Below, piece by piece: positions 24,428 to 35,010 of a stretch of 64,000 nt of DNA. The stretch lies in NCBI RefSeq assembly GCF_002776525.5, contig NC_045444.1:28368702-28432701 (forward strand). Direction: 5' to 3'. Under the pieces are notes generated by a model, which was given only the letters and a program-made list of their open reading frames with translations, was not told the DNA's origin and made no database searches. This stretch comes from Piliocolobus tephrosceles. Lineage: Eukaryota; Chordata; Mammalia; Primates; Cercopithecidae. The stretch's first letter is position 1. Every line of letters begins with the position of its first letter. A program made the translations under genes and the position numbers.

Positions 24428-24798
24428 TGTATTAGTCCATTCCCACTCTGCTATAAAGGAGTGCTTGATACTGGGTAATTTATAAAAGAAAGAGGTTGAA
24501 TTGACTCACATTCCGCATGGCTGGGGAGGCCTGGGGAAACTTACACTCATGGTGGAAGGAGAAGCAAACACATTCTTCTTCACATGATGGCAGGAAGAAG
24601 TGCAGAGCAGAAGGGGGAAAAGCCGCTTAAAAAGCCATCAGATCTCGTGAGAACTCACTCATTATCACGTGAAGAGCACGGAGGTAATTGCCCCCATGAT
24701 TCAGTAGCCTCCGACCAGGTCCCTCCCATGACACATGGGGATTATGGGAACTACAATTCAAGATGAGATTTGGGTGGGGACAAAGCCAAACCCTATCA
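24428..24798 (-). mobile_element. MST-type MaLR LTR, antisense
   Basis: Solo LTR, from 'tgtattagtccattccc' with 'actgggtaatttataaaag' to 'gagatttgggtggggacaa' and a final 'cctatca'. Flanking 5-mers ggctc (24423-24427) and ggttc (24799-24803) match at four of five bases and are a likely TSD. No internal region remains, consistent with LTR-LTR recombination. Confidence 0.88.
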
Positions 24799-24803
24799 GG
24801 TTC

Positions 24804-25204
24804 CAAATTATCTACTTAAATTATTCTTTTCTTCATTGTACATATTAAATAACTTAAACTGGATTCTATGTGGTTACAGGAATTAAAATACTGCCTTGAA
24901 AATGCATGCAGATTAGGCTAAGATAGGGAACATTGATTATTGTTTTCTTACACCTCTCACTGCAGACTTCTCTTCCCAATAACCCTTTGATCATCCTCCA
25001 ACATGCTGTATCAGCTTACTCCAGTTTGCTGAAACCACAAAACATAAACAAAAGTATGCCTACTTCCCTACGGCAGAGCAATTAAAGATAAAAACTAATT
25101 TCATGAGTTATTTAATAAAAGTTATTTTGAAAATAGGGTAGGAAGTTGCTGAGAGAAACCGTGGAGTGAAAGAGAAAACAACCAAAAAATAGCTGCTGGA
25201 TTAA
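24804..25204. other. Unassigned sequence
   Basis: Nothing recognised. Confidence 0.45.
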
Positions 25205-25865
25205 AAAGGAATTAACTAATACATACTACCACATATGTGACCCTCAAATGCACTATGTTAAGCACAAGAAGCCAAACTCAAAAAGTATAATCTTGGCCAG
25301 GCGCCGTGGTTCACGCCTGTAATCCCAGAACTTTGGGAGGCCGAGGCGGGTGGATCACAAGGTCAGGAGATCGAGACCATCCTGGCTAACATGGTGAAAC
25401 CCCGTCTCTACTAAAAATACAAATAATTAGCCGGGCGTGGTGATGGGCGCCTGTAATCCCAACTACTCCGGAGGCTGAGGCAGGAGAATGCGTGAACCTG
25501 GGAGGCGGAGCTTTGCAGTGAGCCCAGATCACGCCACTGCACTCAGCTGGGCAGCAGAGCAAGACTCAGTCTCAAAAAAAAAAAAAAAAAAAAAGTGATC
25601 TCATTTATATTTTAGCCAAAATTCTGTAGTAAAGACAAACCTACGAGATAGAGCCTAGACTGAACAGTGTTTGCTAGGTATGGGAGGAAGGGAATATATA
25701 AATTACAAGGGAGAATGAGGAAACTTTATGAAGTTAAGGGACTGCCAGACACCTTGACTATGGAGATGTTTATCTGACAGCGTATATTTATCAAAATTCA
25801 TGGAACTGTACAGCTTTAAAAAAGATTTTGCTCAATGTAATTATACCTCAGTAAATTTTATAATT
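25205..25865 (+). mobile_element. L1M 3' end, interrupted by an Alu
   Basis: Left part (about 25205-25294) reads 'cctcaaatgcactatgttaa' and 'gcacaagaagccaaactca'. Right part (25595-25865) ends with 'attcatggaactgtacagct' and 'taattatacctcagtaaa', the usual end of old L1M elements. An Alu at 25295-25594 splits it. Confidence 0.75.
25295..25594 (+). mobile_element. AluY/AluS SINE
   Basis: Full-length sense Alu from 'ggccaggcgccgtggttca' to a roughly 20-A tail. The 'ggcggagctttgcagtgagc' segment resembles the AluY diagnostic with one extra T. It sits inside an L1M 3' end, with related flanks (aaaaagtataatct / aaaaagtgatct). Confidence 0.94.
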
Positions 25866-25879
25866 TGAAAGTGGGTGCT

Positions 25880-26153
25880 GGCGGGGCGCAGTGGCTCACA
25901 CCTGGAATCCCAGCAATTTGGGAGGCCGAGGTGGGTGGATCACCTTAGGTCGGGAGTTTGAGACCAGCCTGAACAACATGGAGAAACCCCGTCTCTACTA
26001 AAAATACAAAATTAGCCAGGCATAACGGCGCTTGCCTGTAATGCCAGCTACTTAGGAGGCTGAGGCTGGAGACTCACTGGAACCCGGGGCGCAGAGGTTG
26101 CAGTGAGCCGAGATGGCACCATCACACTCCAGCCTGGGCAACAAGAGTGAAAT

Positions 26154-26156
<3 letters not shown>
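25880..26156 (+). mobile_element. AluS-type SINE
   Basis: Sense Alu from 'ggcggggcgcagtggctca' to 'gggcaacaagagtgaaattc'. The usual A-tail is absent; a TC/TG/CA microsatellite begins exactly where it should be. Confidence 0.92.
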
Positions 26157-26239
<83 letters not shown>

Positions 26240-26252
26240 CACACACACACAG
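26157..26252 (+). repeat. Compound (TC)n(TA)(TG)n(CA)n microsatellite
   Basis: (TC) runs to about 26191, then a short 'tatatatg', then (TG) to about 26235, then 'tatacacacacacaca'. The 3' TG and CA blocks are self-complementary and could extrude a hairpin. Likely length-polymorphic. Open frames here encode only serine-leucine and cysteine-valine repeats. Confidence 0.95.
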
Positions 26253-26494
26253 ATATATGTGCTATCCGATTATCCAATATTATTTTTCGTATTCCTTAAA
26301 TACAGCTTCAAAAGATCCTCTTATAGGCATAGCCCTAGCTTCCTGCATCCTGCTTCAACTGGAAGTTTTATCTCCTCTTCATCTTGTTTCTCATTTCCAA
26401 GGACCCCAAACCCATGTCCTTTTAATCCCCCCAAAATAACCCCCAAATCTCTTAAAACACAAATAATCAATTCACCTAAAAATAATTTATTGCT

Positions 26495-26773
26495 GGCCGG
26501 GCACAGTGGCTCACTCCTATAATCCCAGCACTTTGGGAGGCTGAGGTAGATGGATCATGAGGTCAAGAGATCGAAACCATCCTGGCTAACACAGTGAAAC
26601 CCCATCACTACTAAACAAAATACAAAAAAGTTAGCCAGGCGTGGTGGCCGGCACCTGTAGTCCTGGCTACTCGGGAGGCTTAGCCAGGAGAGTGACCTCA
26701 ACCCAGGAGGCGGAGCTTGCAGTGAGCCCAGATGGCGCCACTGCACTCCAGCCTGGGCAACAGAGCAAGACTC
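26495..26773 (+). mobile_element. AluY/AluS SINE without long A-tail
   Basis: Sense Alu from 'ggccgggcacagtggctca' to 'aacagagcaagactct'. Flanked by a 12-bp perfect TSD, aataatttattg, at 26481-26492 and 26806-26817. Between the Alu body and the right TSD lies AT-rich sequence that has replaced the A-tail. Confidence 0.95.
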
Positions 26774-26817
26774 TTTATTATTTTAATAATGAATTACAAA
26801 TAAATAATAATTTATTG

Positions 26818-27577
26818 TCAGACAGAGACATTTTTACCACTCATTATTTTGAAATAAATTATTGTTTTTACCTGATCATAACCAAGGCCTTCAGAAGTGT
26901 TTCTTTTCCTTCTTGTTTTCTTTTTCATGAAGGAACAATCTATCTCAAAGGGGGACTTGCTGTTTGTATGTGACCCCTCAAATGCCAGTGGAAGCTATAT
27001 GTTAGTGTCTTCCCCGCCAAACTTCCCAGTCCCAGATATAATTTTAAACAAGGGTTCTGCTGCCAAGACATGTGTTTTCTTTCTTTCCAGTAGCTCTCAT
27101 GAAAAGGAAAGGTCTGAATACTAGAACATTCATCCCCTACTTGAAATTTATTTTCAAACTATCATTTTTGGTTGTCTAGTGTCTCTTCAGTTACTAGTCA
27201 TATTAGTTGTTCAAATGACAAAAAAGAAAAAGTACTACCAATTTATCCATTTATTTGCTTACTTTTGTCCATAGATTTTCATTTAGAAAATATTTTACAT
27301 TCAAAATGGATTCCATATTAATAAAAATATGTGTTAATTCACAAGGATAAAACATATTTAAAAATACTTTGCATAGTTGCCTTTAAAAGTATAACACAGT
27401 AATTTCAAGCTTATGGGTATAAATGAGATTAGCTCATATCTCTAGCCCCTCTCACCCATAGCTCAGCCAGTTCCCTGGGGTGTCATGCATATTAAAAGAC
27501 AATTATCCAGAGTCTTTCACATTTCTGCCAGTCTTCTGAACAAAAGGGCTGGACAGGTATGCTTTAGAATATCTTAT
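26818..27577. other. Unassigned sequence
   Basis: About 760 bp with no recognised repeat or gene. The frames at 26897-27124 have no support. Confidence 0.45.
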
Positions 27578-28110
27578 TGTATTAGTCAGGGTTCTCTAAA
27601 GCGACAGAACTAATAGGATAGGTGAATAAATGAAGGGGGGATTATTAGGAGAATTGACTCCCTTAATCATCAGGTGAAGTCCCACAATAGGCAGTCTGCA
27701 AGTTGAGGAACCAGAAAGACATTCCAACTCCCCAAACCTCAAAAGTAGGGAAGCTGACAATGCAGCCTTCAGTCTGTGGCCAAAGGCCCCAAGAGCACCT
27801 GGCAAATCACTGGTGTAAGTCCATGAGTCCAAAAGCTGAAGAACCTGGAGTCTAATGTTTGAGGGCAGAAAGCATCCAGCATGGGAGAAAGACGGAGGCC
27901 AGAAGACTCAGCAATTCTGCTCTTTCCATTCCTGCTTTTATGCTGGCAGCTGATTAGATGGTGCCCACCCAGATAGAGGATGAGCCTGCCTGTCCCAGTC
28001 CACTGACTCCAATGCTAATCTCCTTTGGCAACGCCCTCACAGACACACCCAGGAACGATACTTTGCATCCTTCAATCCAATCAAGTTGACATGTAATATT
28101 AACCATCACA
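27578..28110 (-). mobile_element. MLT2-type ERVL solo LTR, antisense
   Basis: A complete LTR from 'tgtattagtcagggttctct' to 'aatattaaccatcaca'. In between are the family words 'aagtcccacaataggcagtc', 'tcagtctgtggccaaaggcc', 'caaaagctgaagaacctgga' and 'ccaatcaagttgac'. The flanking 5-mers cttat and cttaa match at four positions. Well preserved and about 533 bp, as expected for MLT2. ERVL elements lack an env gene; only the LTR is left here. Confidence 0.88.
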
Positions 28111-28114
28111 CTTA

Positions 28115-28500
28115 ATCAAGAATTTTTGTACAGGAAAAGACTTTGGAAGATAAAGATAGTTTCTCCCTTCAAGGGAGGCCTCTCCCAAGATGGCAGATTT
28201 GTTTGCTGATCAAGGTAATAAAAATAATGTCTCTCTCCAAGGCAAGGGTTGGACAGGTTTGCTAGGAGTCCCTTTAAAAGATTAGGGTTCCAAAGCACAA
28301 GAGTACTCATCGGTAATGCAAGCCCACTAGCTGCACCTCATCTTCCCAAGCCAGTCTGCTTCACCCTATGGGATTTGGGGGAGAAGGGAAACAGATATGA
28401 CCATAAAGCTCACGACGACTGTTGTGTTATGAGTAATAAAGTTATTTGTTTCTGACTCAGGAGCTTCATGTCTTCTACCAGCATTCATGAAACTGTGGAA
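28115..28500 (+). mobile_element. Possible solo LTR, family unresolved
   Basis: The stretch shows LTR-like layout: a 'cctctcccaagatggcaga' segment, a poly(A)-signal context 'gagtaataaagttatttg' near 28430, then a short R/U5-like end 'caggagcttcatgtcttct' and 'cattcatgaaactgtgg'. It abuts the MLT2 LTR. I do not recognise the family, and the call could be wrong. Confidence 0.4.
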
Positions 28501-29194
28501 ACTAATTTATTAGCTTGAAAGCAATGTAAAATCTCAGACTTTTCATGGTTCTTGACAACATCATAGTTACAAATAAATTCAACTCACATACGTGTGCCTT
28601 GCTGATATCACCTGTAGGCTATTGGGGTAGTGCCCATAGTGTTACCATTGGATCTAGATCACATCCCTATATATCTTCCGAAACCATGTACACAGCACTG
28701 CACCAGAACTGCTGTCAGCATCCACACTAAAGTGGCTGCTCTTCTTACAATGCTTCCTGGAGGCATTCTCTCCTTTTGATTTTCTAAGACTGCCACTCAA
28801 ACCATTGATGCTATCACAACTGACTGCCCTACTCAGGCCTCTCTCACACGCTTTGCTACAAAATAAGGACAAAGCTTCTCTTTCTCGTGTGGTCTTTTTT
28901 GGACACATTTCATAGTAGGGCTGCTTGGTGCTAGAATTGTTACAGTTCAGTCTGGCTTTACAAATACATGATCTCATGGTCTCTCTCTTTCCCCAGGATA
29001 AATGCTCAGGGATAGCCGGTAGGTTAACCTGAATTCAAGAAGAGCTGACCTAATGTAACCAGGATGATTCATCCTCTCCAGCTCTGAAATCTTATCACTG
29101 AGTCAAGCTGCATTTGATATACACTCTCCTCCATGATCATAGATTTTCTACCAGGGGGCCCACAGTCACTGCTAAGTCATGGTAATTTGGATAC
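28501..29194. other. Unassigned sequence
   Basis: No recognised repeat. Open frames at 28545-28730 and 28654-28977 (minus) overlap each other and have no support. Confidence 0.4.
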
Positions 29195-29605
29195 TGTTAT
29201 GGAATGAATTATGTTCCTTCAAAATTCATATGTTGAAACCCTACCCCCGATGTGGCTGTATTTGGAAATAAGACCTTTAAGGAGATAATTAAAGTTAAAT
29301 GAGGGCATAAGTGTGGGGCCTTAATTCAATAGAACTCATGTTCTTGTAAGAAGAACTTTCTTCCCCCACCCTCTCCGTCTCTCCCCCCTCCCTCCACCCG
29401 CAATGCATGCACACAGGAAAGAGGATGTGAGTACACAGAGAAACTGCAGCTGTCTATAAGCCAGGAAAAAAGAACGCAATAGAAACCAATTGGGATATCT
29501 TTATCTTGGACTTCTAGCCTCCATAACTGTGAGAATCTAAATGCTTACTGCTTAAGCCACTCCATCTGTGACATTTTGTTATGGCAGCCTGAGCAGACTA
29601 ATACA
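29195..29605 (+). mobile_element. MLT1-type MaLR LTR
   Basis: Sense solo LTR: starts 'tgttatggaatgaattatg', continues 'aattcatatgttgaaaccct', 'aagaagaactttcttccccc', 'cttggacttctagcctccat' and 'ttgttatggcagcctgagca', ending 'gactaataca'. The middle holds a pyrimidine-rich insert at about 29360-29400. Confidence 0.88.
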
Positions 29606-29803
29606 GAAACTCCTGTTTCTGCCTTCCCCCCTCCCCTACAATCCCATTAGCAGGGCAAACTCTGAGTGAAAAGAATAGCTCATCAAGTTACTTAGGCTTT
29701 GGAAAATGCTTGATGTCAGTCTCTGGACTATTGTGGAATGGCAATTTGTCTATTTGTCTCGTCTGGAACATAAGATGTTTATTTATTTTTATTATCTTTT
29801 TCT

Positions 29804-30084
29804 TTTTTCTTTTTTTCTTTTTTTTTTTTTTTTTTTTCTCTGTAGCCCAGGCTGGAGTGCAGTGGCGAGATCTCAGCTCACTGCAAGCTCCGCCTCCCGG
29901 GTTCACCTGCCTCAGCCTCCAGAGTAGCTGGGACTACAGGCGCCCACCTAATTTTTTGTTATTTTTAGTAGAGACAAGGTTTCACCATGTTAGCCAGGAT
30001 GGTCTCGATTTCCTGACCTCATGATCTGCCCTCCTCGGCCTTCCGAAATGCTGGGATTACAGGCATGAGCCACCGTGCCCAGCC
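29804..30084 (-). mobile_element. AluY-type SINE, antisense
   Basis: Antisense Alu beginning with a long T-tract and 'gtagcccaggctggagtgc', with 'gcaagctccgcctcccggg' (AluY-type) and ending 'catgagccaccgtgcccagc'. Perfect 17-bp TSD tatttttattatctttt at 29784-29800 and 30087-30103. About 15-20 bp are missing internally near 29905. Confidence 0.95.
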
Positions 30085-30103
30085 CCTATTTTTATTATCT
30101 TTT

Positions 30104-30361
30104 ATTAAAGCTTCTATTTATGCCTTCTAGGTGGAGACATGAGAAGCCGTATGCTGGCTTATTCAGGGGAAAGACTTCACAAGTTGCTAACAAAAGGCTG
30201 ATCTTGCAAGAATCAGGGCATTTAGGATGCAGCTTTAACCTTATAGGTCATAGACATTATAACACAGCAGTCTAAATGTTTGGAAATAAATAAATTGTAT
30301 GTTTTTCTATGAACAACAATGATCGACAAATCATGAAGAAATATAAGAGCTTCCTTCTATT
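30104..30361. other. Unassigned sequence
   Basis: No feature recognised. Confidence 0.4.
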
Positions 30362-30494
30362 TTATTTTTATTTTTATTTTAGAGACAAGGTCTCATTTTG
30401 TTCCCCAGGCTGGAGTGCAGTGGCACAATCACAGCTCATGGCAGTCTCAAACTCCTGGGTTCAAGCAATCCTCTGCCTCAGTCTCCCAAATAGC
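30362..30494 (-). mobile_element. Free left Alu monomer (FLAM-like), antisense
   Basis: A single Alu arm: T-rich start, 'agagacaaggtctcattttg', 'cccaggctggagtgcagtgg', 'gggttcaagcaatcctc' and stop at 'cagtctcccaaatagc'. No second arm follows, so this is a monomer or a truncated old AluJ. Confidence 0.8.
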
Positions 30495-30970
30495 AATGAA
30501 ACTCAACCCTCATTCTATTTTTACAACTTTAAAAACATTTTCCCTACCATCTTTAATGTTTCAAGCATGGAGAAACCGTATGTAATATTTAACTCAATTA
30601 GGAAATATAATTAAATGCTACAAATATTAATATTTATAATTACAGTTGATTTTTTTACTGTTTGTATAATTTTGTTTTCATATTTTATACCCAAATTTTC
30701 ACAATAATGTCATTTTATATTTTTCTAAAAACTATTAAAATATAATGTTAATAGCACATTTTAAAGCCACTTGGCTATAAAATCATGATCCAAAATTCCC
30801 TAAATAGCAATCTGTTATGACGGCATGCTAGGTTATAATCTGTCAGGAAGTCAAGAGGCCGTGAACAACTGTTTCCCACAGAGTACCTCTAAATGGTACA
30901 CATGGACACATAAGATGTTTGAGAAAAAAATTGGCCATAATTTCTCCAAATAAAAAATATCCTTTTGGTT
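30495..30970. other. Unassigned AT-rich sequence
   Basis: Nothing recognised. Confidence 0.45.
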
Positions 30971-31000
30971 GTTTTCTTTTCTTCCTTCCTTTCTTTCTTT

Positions 31001-31076
<76 letters not shown>

Positions 31077-31078
31077 TT

Positions 31079-31114
<36 letters not shown>

Positions 31115-31138
31115 CCTTTCTCTCTCTCTCTCTCTCTC
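30971..31138 (+). repeat. (TTTC)n(TC)n polypyrimidine array
   Basis: About 168 bp of almost pure pyrimidine. (TTTC) units run from about 30990 to 31079, followed by TC dinucleotides to 31138, with small interruptions. It occupies the place of the poly(T) of the adjacent antisense Alu, so it probably grew from that tail. The long serine/phenylalanine open frames here are repeat translations. Confidence 0.97.
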
Positions 31139-31420
31139 GAGATGTAGTCTCATTCTGTTGTCTAGGTTGGAGTACAGTGGTGAGATCTTAGCTCACTGCA
31201 ACCTAAGCCCCCCGGAGTTCAAGTGATTCTTCTGCCTCAGCCTCCTGAGTAGCTGGGATTATAGGCACAGGTCACCCAACCCAGCTAACATTTGTACTTT
31301 TAGTAGAGACGGCGTTTCACCATGTAGGCCAGGCTGGTCTCGAACTCCTGACCTCATGTGACCCACCAACCTCAGCCTCCCAAAGTTCTGGGATTACAGG
31401 CATGAGCCACTGCACCCAGT
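31139..31420 (-). mobile_element. AluS-type SINE, antisense
   Basis: Starts 'gagatgtagtctcattctg' and ends 'catgagccactgcacccag'. Full-length, moderately diverged. Confidence 0.93.
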
Positions 31421-32442
31421 CAAAAGTGCCCTTAAATGTAGTAGCTTCTGTTCCTCTTTTAGTATCATTTCCTAACATTTGCTCTTGATAGGGAAAGATA
31501 AAAAGATTTGAATATTTACCTGTTACTAAGCTTTGTCATTAAAAACTATTTAATTTGTAACTTACAATTAGTTACTACATGAGTCTAGTTGCACATGAAA
31601 TAATTTATGTTTTCCTTTTGTGGCAGTTTATAGATGGCAGGCTAAATATGAAGAAAATTCATCTAACTTGGTCATTTTTCAAATGTCAGGGGCTGTTTTT
31701 TCATTGTCATTGGTATACTTCTGTAGAAGAGACCAAGGCAAAACAAATAACTCCTGGAAATTTTGAAGGAGTTATTTATCAAGTGATTGAGACAATTTTG
31801 GGCTGTTTGCCCTCAGATTATTATTATTTTATTTTTATTATTATTATTTTTTGCCTCTCTCAGCTCTGCAGTATGAATTTCCCTGGATTCACTGGGATAA
31901 AACTGATGGAAAACCAGGAGAAGCCAGAATGTATTTCATCCTCCCCTGCCTCAGCTACTCCACCACTTCCCCGCCTCCCACCCATGTCTCTAGCTCCCAC
32001 TAGAGAGGCCCATTGGATTCCAGCCTCTGTCACATTATCCTGGCCTCTGCACTCTGATATCATCCTACATTCTTTATGTCAATTGCCTACAGATGACAAT
32101 GACTTTCTACTATTTCTGTTTGAGTTATCGCACCAATCTCTCTGTGCCTCTATCACCTATATTATCAATTCCTTACCGAATTCCTCTCTGTTGTATTATA
32201 TATTCTTAAAGTGGTCTTGATCTTCTCATGTGGATACTAATACATGTATGCATTTGCTTGTTTGTTTATATCATAACTTATGCTGTGCCTTATTCCAGAA
32301 AAGATTTAAAGCAATCTGGAGAAAATGTAAAATATAAGAAGATATATATCAACAATTAAAAAGTGGATTTTTTTTTTTAAAGCTGGGTACAAGGATAAAC
32401 TAAACTAATTTGATGTAATAATGTCAGGTATAAAGCCAAACT
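31421..32442. other. Unassigned sequence with a 213-codon frame
   Basis: No repeat was recognised apart from a (TTA)n run at about 31818-31852. A plus-strand frame (31579-32220) stays open for 213 codons across the TTA run, which encodes only Tyr, Phe and Ile. Its ATG context is weak (T at -3, A at +4). A good-looking splice acceptor, 'ttgcctctctcag', ends near 31862, inside the frame. I see no matching donor, poly(A) signal or protein family, so I do not call a gene. Confidence 0.45.
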
Positions 32443-32798
32443 AGCCCGGGCATGGTGACTCACACCTCTACTCCCAATACTTTGAGAGGACAAGGTGAAA
32501 GGATTGCTTGAGACCAAGAATTCAAGATCAGCCTTAGCAACGTAGCAAGACTCTGTCACTACAAAACGAAACAGAACAACGAAAAAAAAAAAAAAAACGA
32601 ACAAACAAAAAAATGAAACTATTACCCAGGCATGGTGGAGCGAGTCTGCAGTCCTAGCTACTGCAGGTGTTGAAGCAGTGGGATCGTTTGAGCCAGAAGG
32701 TCAAGGCCTCAGTAAGCTATGATCACACCACTGCACTACATCCTAGGTGACAGAGTAAAGCCTTATCTGTAAAACAAAATAAACAAATAAATAAATAG
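32443..32798 (+). mobile_element. AluJ SINE
   Basis: Old sense Alu: 'agcccgggcatggtgactca', 'gattgcttgagaccaagaat', an expanded A-rich linker at about 32580-32612, then the right arm 'cccaggcatggtggagcga' and 'ctgcactacatcctaggtga'. High divergence and the 'cttgagaccaa' type point to AluJ. Confidence 0.9.
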
Positions 32799-33344
32799 AG
32801 CTAAAATAATGCACAACTAGACTTTGGCAGTAGCTGGCCCTTACATTTAATCTAAAGTTTCTAGTAGTAAGTGTAAAAAGGTAAACATGATTAGCTTGAA
32901 AATTGACAGGTAGGAAGAGAAGAGGAGAAGGAGGAAGAGAAGGAAGTCATTGTTTATTTAACTATCAGGATCCACTGTTATTTGTGATATCTGATTAAGG
33001 CACATGTAAGGTTTTATCTTTTTTAAATTTTTATTTTCCAAAAGGAAACCACTCAAGTATTCATGTGGCCATCTATTGTTGTTTAATTCACTCCATATCC
33101 AACCACTCTCCAATATTTCTGGAGTTGATTCAGTTCAAAGAGTGCTTTCATAATGTATCCTGGTCACGATTGGATTCTTCATATCCAATGAAACTGTCAT
33201 AGTTAGGCACAGCTCCACCAGACCAGACACACTCTTTTGTCATAGAAAGGCCTCTTCTTTGGGAGCTCATGGGTAACTTCCTAACAAGGACCTGGGTGCA
33301 ACCAACACTGGCTGTCAAAATGTCCTAATGGCATTGAATATTGT
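32799..33344. other. Unassigned sequence
   Basis: Includes a short purine-rich patch at about 32918-32945. Nothing else recognised. Confidence 0.4.
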
Positions 33345-33850
33345 TTGCACAATTTGTTTTGTTGCTTCCAAATGATGCAAAATATTTCATAGTGTCCATA
33401 GTCACATATCTTTTATTCATTTCCCAACATTATTTTCAGCACATTATGTTTGTGCTCTGTACGAGTATTTATTTGGGATATACACCTAGAACTCATTTCT
33501 CAGGGGCACAAAAGCCCAACAGGAAACAATTAAGATCATTAAGTACAGACAGATTTACTCCCAAAAGGGTTTTTGTCATTTATGTTCCCCATGATAATAA
33601 TTTTGAAAGATTTATAAATATTCTTATTTCCTCACATCTCTGCTGATGTTTTTATTTAATTTTCTAATTTTTACCTACTGAGATTGTAAAGAGGTATTCC
33701 ATAGCAGTTTCACTTTACTAATGAGTTTGAGCATTTTTCCATATAACTTTAAATCAATTATACTTCTTTGTAAATCAACTGCTCATCTTCTTTACCAAAT
33801 CTTTGTTTCCTTTCTTTCCTTTGAAAGTTAACATGAATCATTAAAGAGAA
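33345..33850 (-). repeat. Old L1M fragment, antisense
   Basis: Word order follows the antisense 3' part of old L1: 'gggatatacacctagaac', 'catctctgctgatgtttt', 'ctactgagattgtaaagag', 'aatgagtttgagcatttttcc'. Strongly diverged. Confidence 0.55.
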
Positions 33851-33941
33851 ATACAATTGATTTGTGTCACCTGAGGTCAGGAGTTCGCGACCATCCTGGC
33901 CAACATGATGAAACCACGTCTCCACCAAAAATACAAAAAAT

Positions 33942-34271
33942 TAGGCCAGTCGCGGTGCCTGTAATTATGTCTGTAATCCCAGCACTTTGGGAGGCCGCAG
34001 TGGGCGGATCACGAGGTCAGGAAATCCAGACCATCCTGGCCAACAGAAACCCTCTCTCTACTAAAAATACAAAAATTAGCTGGGCGTGGCGGGGCGCGGA
34101 GTGGAGGGGCGTGCCTCTAGTCCCACCACTCAGGAGGCTGAGGCGGGAGAATTGCTTGAACCCAGGAGGCAGAGATTGAGATCTCGCCACTGCACTTCAT
34201 TCAACCTGAGTGCTAGACTCCCTCTCGGATTAAAAAAAAAAAAAGAAAAACAAAAAGAAAAAAAAAAAAAT
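33942..34271 (+). mobile_element. Inner Alu nested in the outer Alu
   Basis: Complete sense Alu from 'ggccagtcgcggtgcctgta' to an A-rich tail with G and C interruptions. It inserted into the A-rich linker of the outer copy. Its right arm carries an extra G-rich 'gcggggcgcggagtggaggg' stretch at about 34089-34109. Confidence 0.9.
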
Positions 34272-34415
34272 ACCTGGGCGTGGCGGCGGCACGCCTGTAA
34301 TCCCAGCTACTCAAGAGGCTGAGGCAGGAGCATTGCTTAACCGGGAGGCAGAGGTTGTAGTGAGCCGAGATTGCGCCATCGCACTCCAGTCTCGGCGAAA
34401 GAGCAAAACTCCCTC

Positions 34416-34449
<34 letters not shown>
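34416..34449 (+). repeat. (CAA)n microsatellite
   Basis: About 11 CAA units forming the tail of the outer Alu. Confidence 0.95.
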
Positions 34450-34589
34450 AATACTATTGATTTGTTTAGGCGGACTTTCTAAGCAACAATGTTGATGAAT
34501 TACTTTATTTATTGTGATAATTGTATCTTTTCTGTTTAATTTAATTTTATTTTGACAATTGTGCAATCAACAAATGAAGACATTTTTAA

Positions 34590-35010
34590 CTCTGCCTCTT
34601 CATTTTCACGCTGCTGATAAAGACATATCCGAGAGTGGGTAATTTATGAAGAAAAAGAGATTTAATGGGCTCGCAGTTCCACGTGGCTGTGGAGGCCTCA
34701 CGATCATGGCGGAAGGTGAAAGGCACATCTTGGATTGGCAGCAGGTGAGAGAGAATGAAAAAAAACAACAACAACAACAAAACAAAACAAACAAACAAAC
34801 AAACAAACAAACAAAAAACCAGGCGAAAGGGGTTTCCCCTTATAAAACCACCAGATCAGGTGAGACTAATTCATTACCATGAGAACAGTACGTGGGAAAC
34901 CGGCCCTGTGATTCAATTATCTGCCACTAGGTCTCTCCTATCACACGTGGAAATTTTAGGAACTGTAATTCAAAATGAGGTTTGGGTGAGGACCCAGCCA
35001 AACCATATCC
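34590..35010 (-). mobile_element. THE1-type MaLR LTR, antisense
   Basis: LTR reading from 'tcattttcacgctgctgata' and 'gagtgggtaatttatgaaga' through 'gcagttccacgtggctgtgg' to 'tgaggacccagccaaacca'. The first bases (TGTATTAGTC in the family) are eroded. In the middle (34763-34813) the usual A-rich spot has expanded to CAA then CAAA repeats. Confidence 0.88.

Larger units (their letters stand above)
33866..34450 (+). mobile_element. 5'-truncated Alu hosting a second Alu
   Basis: The outer Alu starts inside the left arm at 'gtcacctgaggtcaggagttc' (33866) and is broken near 33941. It resumes at about 34272 ('tacctgggcgtggcggcggc') and ends with a (CAA)n tail. Its TSD flanks the whole composite: atacaattgatttgt at 33851-33865 and atactattgatttgt at 34451-34465, one mismatch. 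Confidence 0.92.

Noticed and set aside
26113..26522. Cys/Val and Ser/Leu repeat frames
   Set aside because: Translation of the TC/TG/CA microsatellite next to an Alu.
30919..31226. Phe/Ser/Leu-rich open frames on both strands
   Set aside because: Pure translation of the TTTC/TC array.
33862..34322. Overlapping plus-strand frames of 78-105 codons
   Set aside because: Translations of nested Alu sequence.
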